Of a stretch of DNA of 64,000 nt, positions 61,995 to 64,000 are shown piece after piece. The stretch's first letter is position 1. Each line of letters opens with the position of its first letter. Both the position numbers and the translations under genes were made by a program. The notes under the pieces were generated by a model. That model saw only the letters and a list, made by a program, of their open reading frames with translations. It had not been told where the DNA came from and ran no database searches. This DNA comes from Myxocyprinus asiaticus (taxonomy: Eukaryota > Chordata > Actinopteri > Cypriniformes > Catostomidae): contig NC_059349.1 of NCBI RefSeq assembly GCF_019703515.2, positions 21,796,744-21,860,743 of the forward strand. The letters are read 5' to 3'.

Positions 61995-62335
61995 TGTGAC
62001 GCTCCTGTTCTACCCGCTCCGTACGGGATTCGGCACCTCATGAGGTCAGGAGAGTGAGGTTTTATACACATTGCACAGCTATCTATCAGCTGGCCACCGT
62101 TACACTCACCCCCCTAAACCTCACTCCCATCTGGGTCACGGCACCATTGTGACACTCCTGTTCTACCTGCTCAGTACGGGACTCGAACCAGCATCTTCCA
62201 GCATGGAGGCGGTGTGCTAACAAGGAGGCTAAAGCCTCTAGCGTCAGTCGCTAGTGCACTTCTTGAGGTCAGGAAAGTGAGGTTTTATACACATTGCACA
62301 GCTATCTATCAGCTGGCCACCGTCACACAGAGTAG
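61995..62335 (-). mobile_element. tRNA-derived SINE pair in tandem
   Basis: Read on the minus strand, the second unit has GCCTCCTTGTTAGCACACC (A-box region) and GGTTCGAGTCCC (B box, near 62178-62189), then GAACAGGAGTGTCAC. The first unit (61995-62105) repeats CTCCTGTTCTACC and CTCCGTACGGGATTCG but lacks most of the tRNA part. The body segment GAGGTCAGG through CTATCAGCTGGCCACCGT is present in both (62043-62100 and 62264-62323). Confidence 0.7.
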
Positions 62336-63789
62336 ACCTGTGTAGTGAACTTCATTGGTAAGTTTTAAAAGCAAATTTTTTTCTAATGTGCTGCTGGTTG
62401 GATTAGTTAAAGTGCACCATTCATCATTTCAATGAATTGTATGCCACTGCATTGAGGTGTTGTGTTGTTGTTGCATTTGTTTGTATTAGATTACAATGAC
62501 TGAGAAATATTGGAAGTCTGTCGTCATTTTGATTAGTTTTGTTATGCTGTTCATTCGAGTTAGTGAGATAATATGCACACCCATTGACGATTTGCTTATT
62601 TGTGGTTTACTTTCATGGTCTTAGTGGTGTTTTGTGCTGAGATTAAATCATTAGGGATGTTTGTGTGGCATCATGTTCAGGGGTTGCGCTAGAAAAAAAG
62701 TATTTATTCGTCACTCTCTGTAAAATTTCGGTCATGATCTATTTTTATCAGTCATACTTGTTTTCATGTTATTAGTACTAGGGCATTGAGGGACGTAGCA
62801 TCCATTATAATGGCACATAAATGACAGTAGATAGGCTTTTATGATAGATTTTTTGACTCCCCTTGTTAGTGTCCATTGAAACCAATGAGTTCAAGTGTGG
62901 AACTTCTACCTGTCAATCAACCGCTGCGCTAAAATAAGGTTTTTAAACTTTGCCAGCTAAAGCGCATACACACATGCACAAGTTCACAGAACTCCATAGT
63001 CCCTGATTGTACATAAAGTGTAACATGAGAAGCACATCTGTGAAGCTCAGTTAACACAGTTACTTCTCTCATTTTTTGTGTTTTCGTTTTGTTATTATGC
63101 AGTTTGCGCTTATTATCATGCATTAACACACTGAAGTAATGAATAATGCATGCAGTCATGAAATCAGATACCCTCTACTCAAAATCCAAACACAAAAGAG
63201 ATGCACAAAGCCAGGTGTAAATGAAGATGGTGTCAGTTAATACAGTTAATACTATCTAATACACATATTAATACCAGGGAATAAACAGGGCACACGCACA
63301 GCAGGAATGTGAGGGACAAAGAGTGAAGTCAAAACTGATGCACTAGGTTAAAATGCTTTCTTGTTTCTTTTTTATCCGTCAAAATGATGGACAAAATTTG
63401 GAATTATTCATCAATGTTTCAAAGATTGGTCAAATAATTGATTGTTAAGTAATTGTTTGTACCCCACAGGAAATAATGACCCTGAGATGCCACTGCTCAT
63501 TAGCTCATAGCTGCCATACATTCGCCACACCAATCACATTTGCTATTTTCTGTAAAATGTTTGATATATTCAGATTTAATCATAATGCACTCACATGAAC
63601 TAAATGGTGTCCCTCTCTGACATTTAATAATTTCTTATATAATTTAATATTCAGAACAAATAAACTTGACCTGCTGTCGGTACCACCTCCTTGCGGTGCT
63701 GGCTGGTAGCAAGGATCTTAAAGACCCTTGACAAACGGTGGAGGTCTTCAACAACAGGCGGAGTGACACGTCGGTTGAGGTATCTTTCT

Positions 63790-64000
63790 TGTCACGTCTA
63801 TGGAAGATAAGCCTCCCCATGCCTGGATGACCACCACGACTGTGCCAATTTGGAAAGTAAAGGGGGATGTCAGCGAGTGCACCAACTACTGTCCAATTTG
63901 TCTGTTATGCCACGCGATGAATGTATTTGAGCGAATGCTGGACCAATGCCAAACATCATCGCCATCATGCCTAACCGGTGCGGTTTCGTCAAAGGATGCG
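63790..64000 (+). pseudogene. non-LTR retrotransposon reverse transcriptase fragment
   Basis: Reads AWMTTTTVPIWKVKGDVSEC, TNYCPICLLCHAMNVFERML, matching the start of the RT domain of LINE-type elements (family pattern: Pro-Ile-Trp-Lys-x-Lys-Gly-Asp, then Asn-Tyr-Arg-Pro-Ile, then Phe-Glu-Arg). After about 63940 the homologous reading (NRCGFVKGC) is in another frame. Several Arg codons read Cys (CpG decay), so this is a pseudogene. It continues past the window edge. The 5' border may be near 63665. Confidence 0.65.

Larger units (their letters stand above)
60826..63660. other. stretch without genes
   Basis: Holds a fold-back MITE at 60969-61303 and a SINE pair at 61995-62335. The rest has no recognised coding signal. 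Confidence 0.5.

Noticed and set aside
62152..62250. A functional tRNA gene on the minus strand
   Set aside because: A and B boxes are present, but the sequence does not close into a tRNA acceptor stem and continues into a repeated SINE body.

Overview
This window is teleost fish nuclear DNA, most likely cyprinid. The evidence is a vertebrate netrin-G1 gene split by AG/GT introns, Tc1/mariner elements with long inverted repeats (one of Sleeping Beauty type), a DIRS retrotransposon, 5S-rRNA- and tRNA-derived SINEs, Ty3/Gypsy remnants, fold-back MITEs and TA/GA microsatellites. It carries no sign of an operon, CRISPR array or prokaryotic gene. The exact species cannot be read from the sequence.

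The one host gene I can name is ntng1 (netrin-G1) on the minus strand. Its first coding exon lies at 47810-48405 (ATG at 48055) and the next exon at 486-1129. They join in phase 0 across an intron of about 46.7 kb. Together they encode the signal peptide and most of the laminin N-terminal domain. The later exons (LE repeats, GPI signal) lie beyond the left edge. Any 5' non-coding exon and the promoter lie to the right of 48405 and were not located with confidence.

The intron is a transposon sink. At 2299-12387 a split hAT-type MITE appears to enclose a nest: three Tc1 elements and a MITE joined end to end by (TA)n tracts (2849-8976), a solo LTR, and a Sleeping-Beauty-like fossil inserted in another repeat. 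The Tc1 at 7359-8976 keeps a complete 340-codon transposase and both ends. At 18163-23720 a 5S-derived SINE is followed by a DIRS element that has lost its reverse transcriptase core. At 24780-29850 two oppositely oriented LTR copies frame a SINE and pieces of two Gypsy elements. At 33-38 kb there are fold-back elements, a 56-bp tandem duplication and exon-like stretches on the plus strand that may be a small nested gene. Further Tc1 copies lie at 41.6-42.4 kb and 44.0-46.2 kb.

Right of the first coding exon (48.4-64 kb) the sequence is non-coding as far as I can see. It has a long TA microsatellite, a hAT MITE with a perfect 8-bp target duplication, a fold-back element that received a Tc1 with an intact 339-codon transposase but no 3' end, a second copy of the 0.85-kb MITE, a tRNA-SINE pair, and a non-LTR reverse transcriptase fragment running off the edge.
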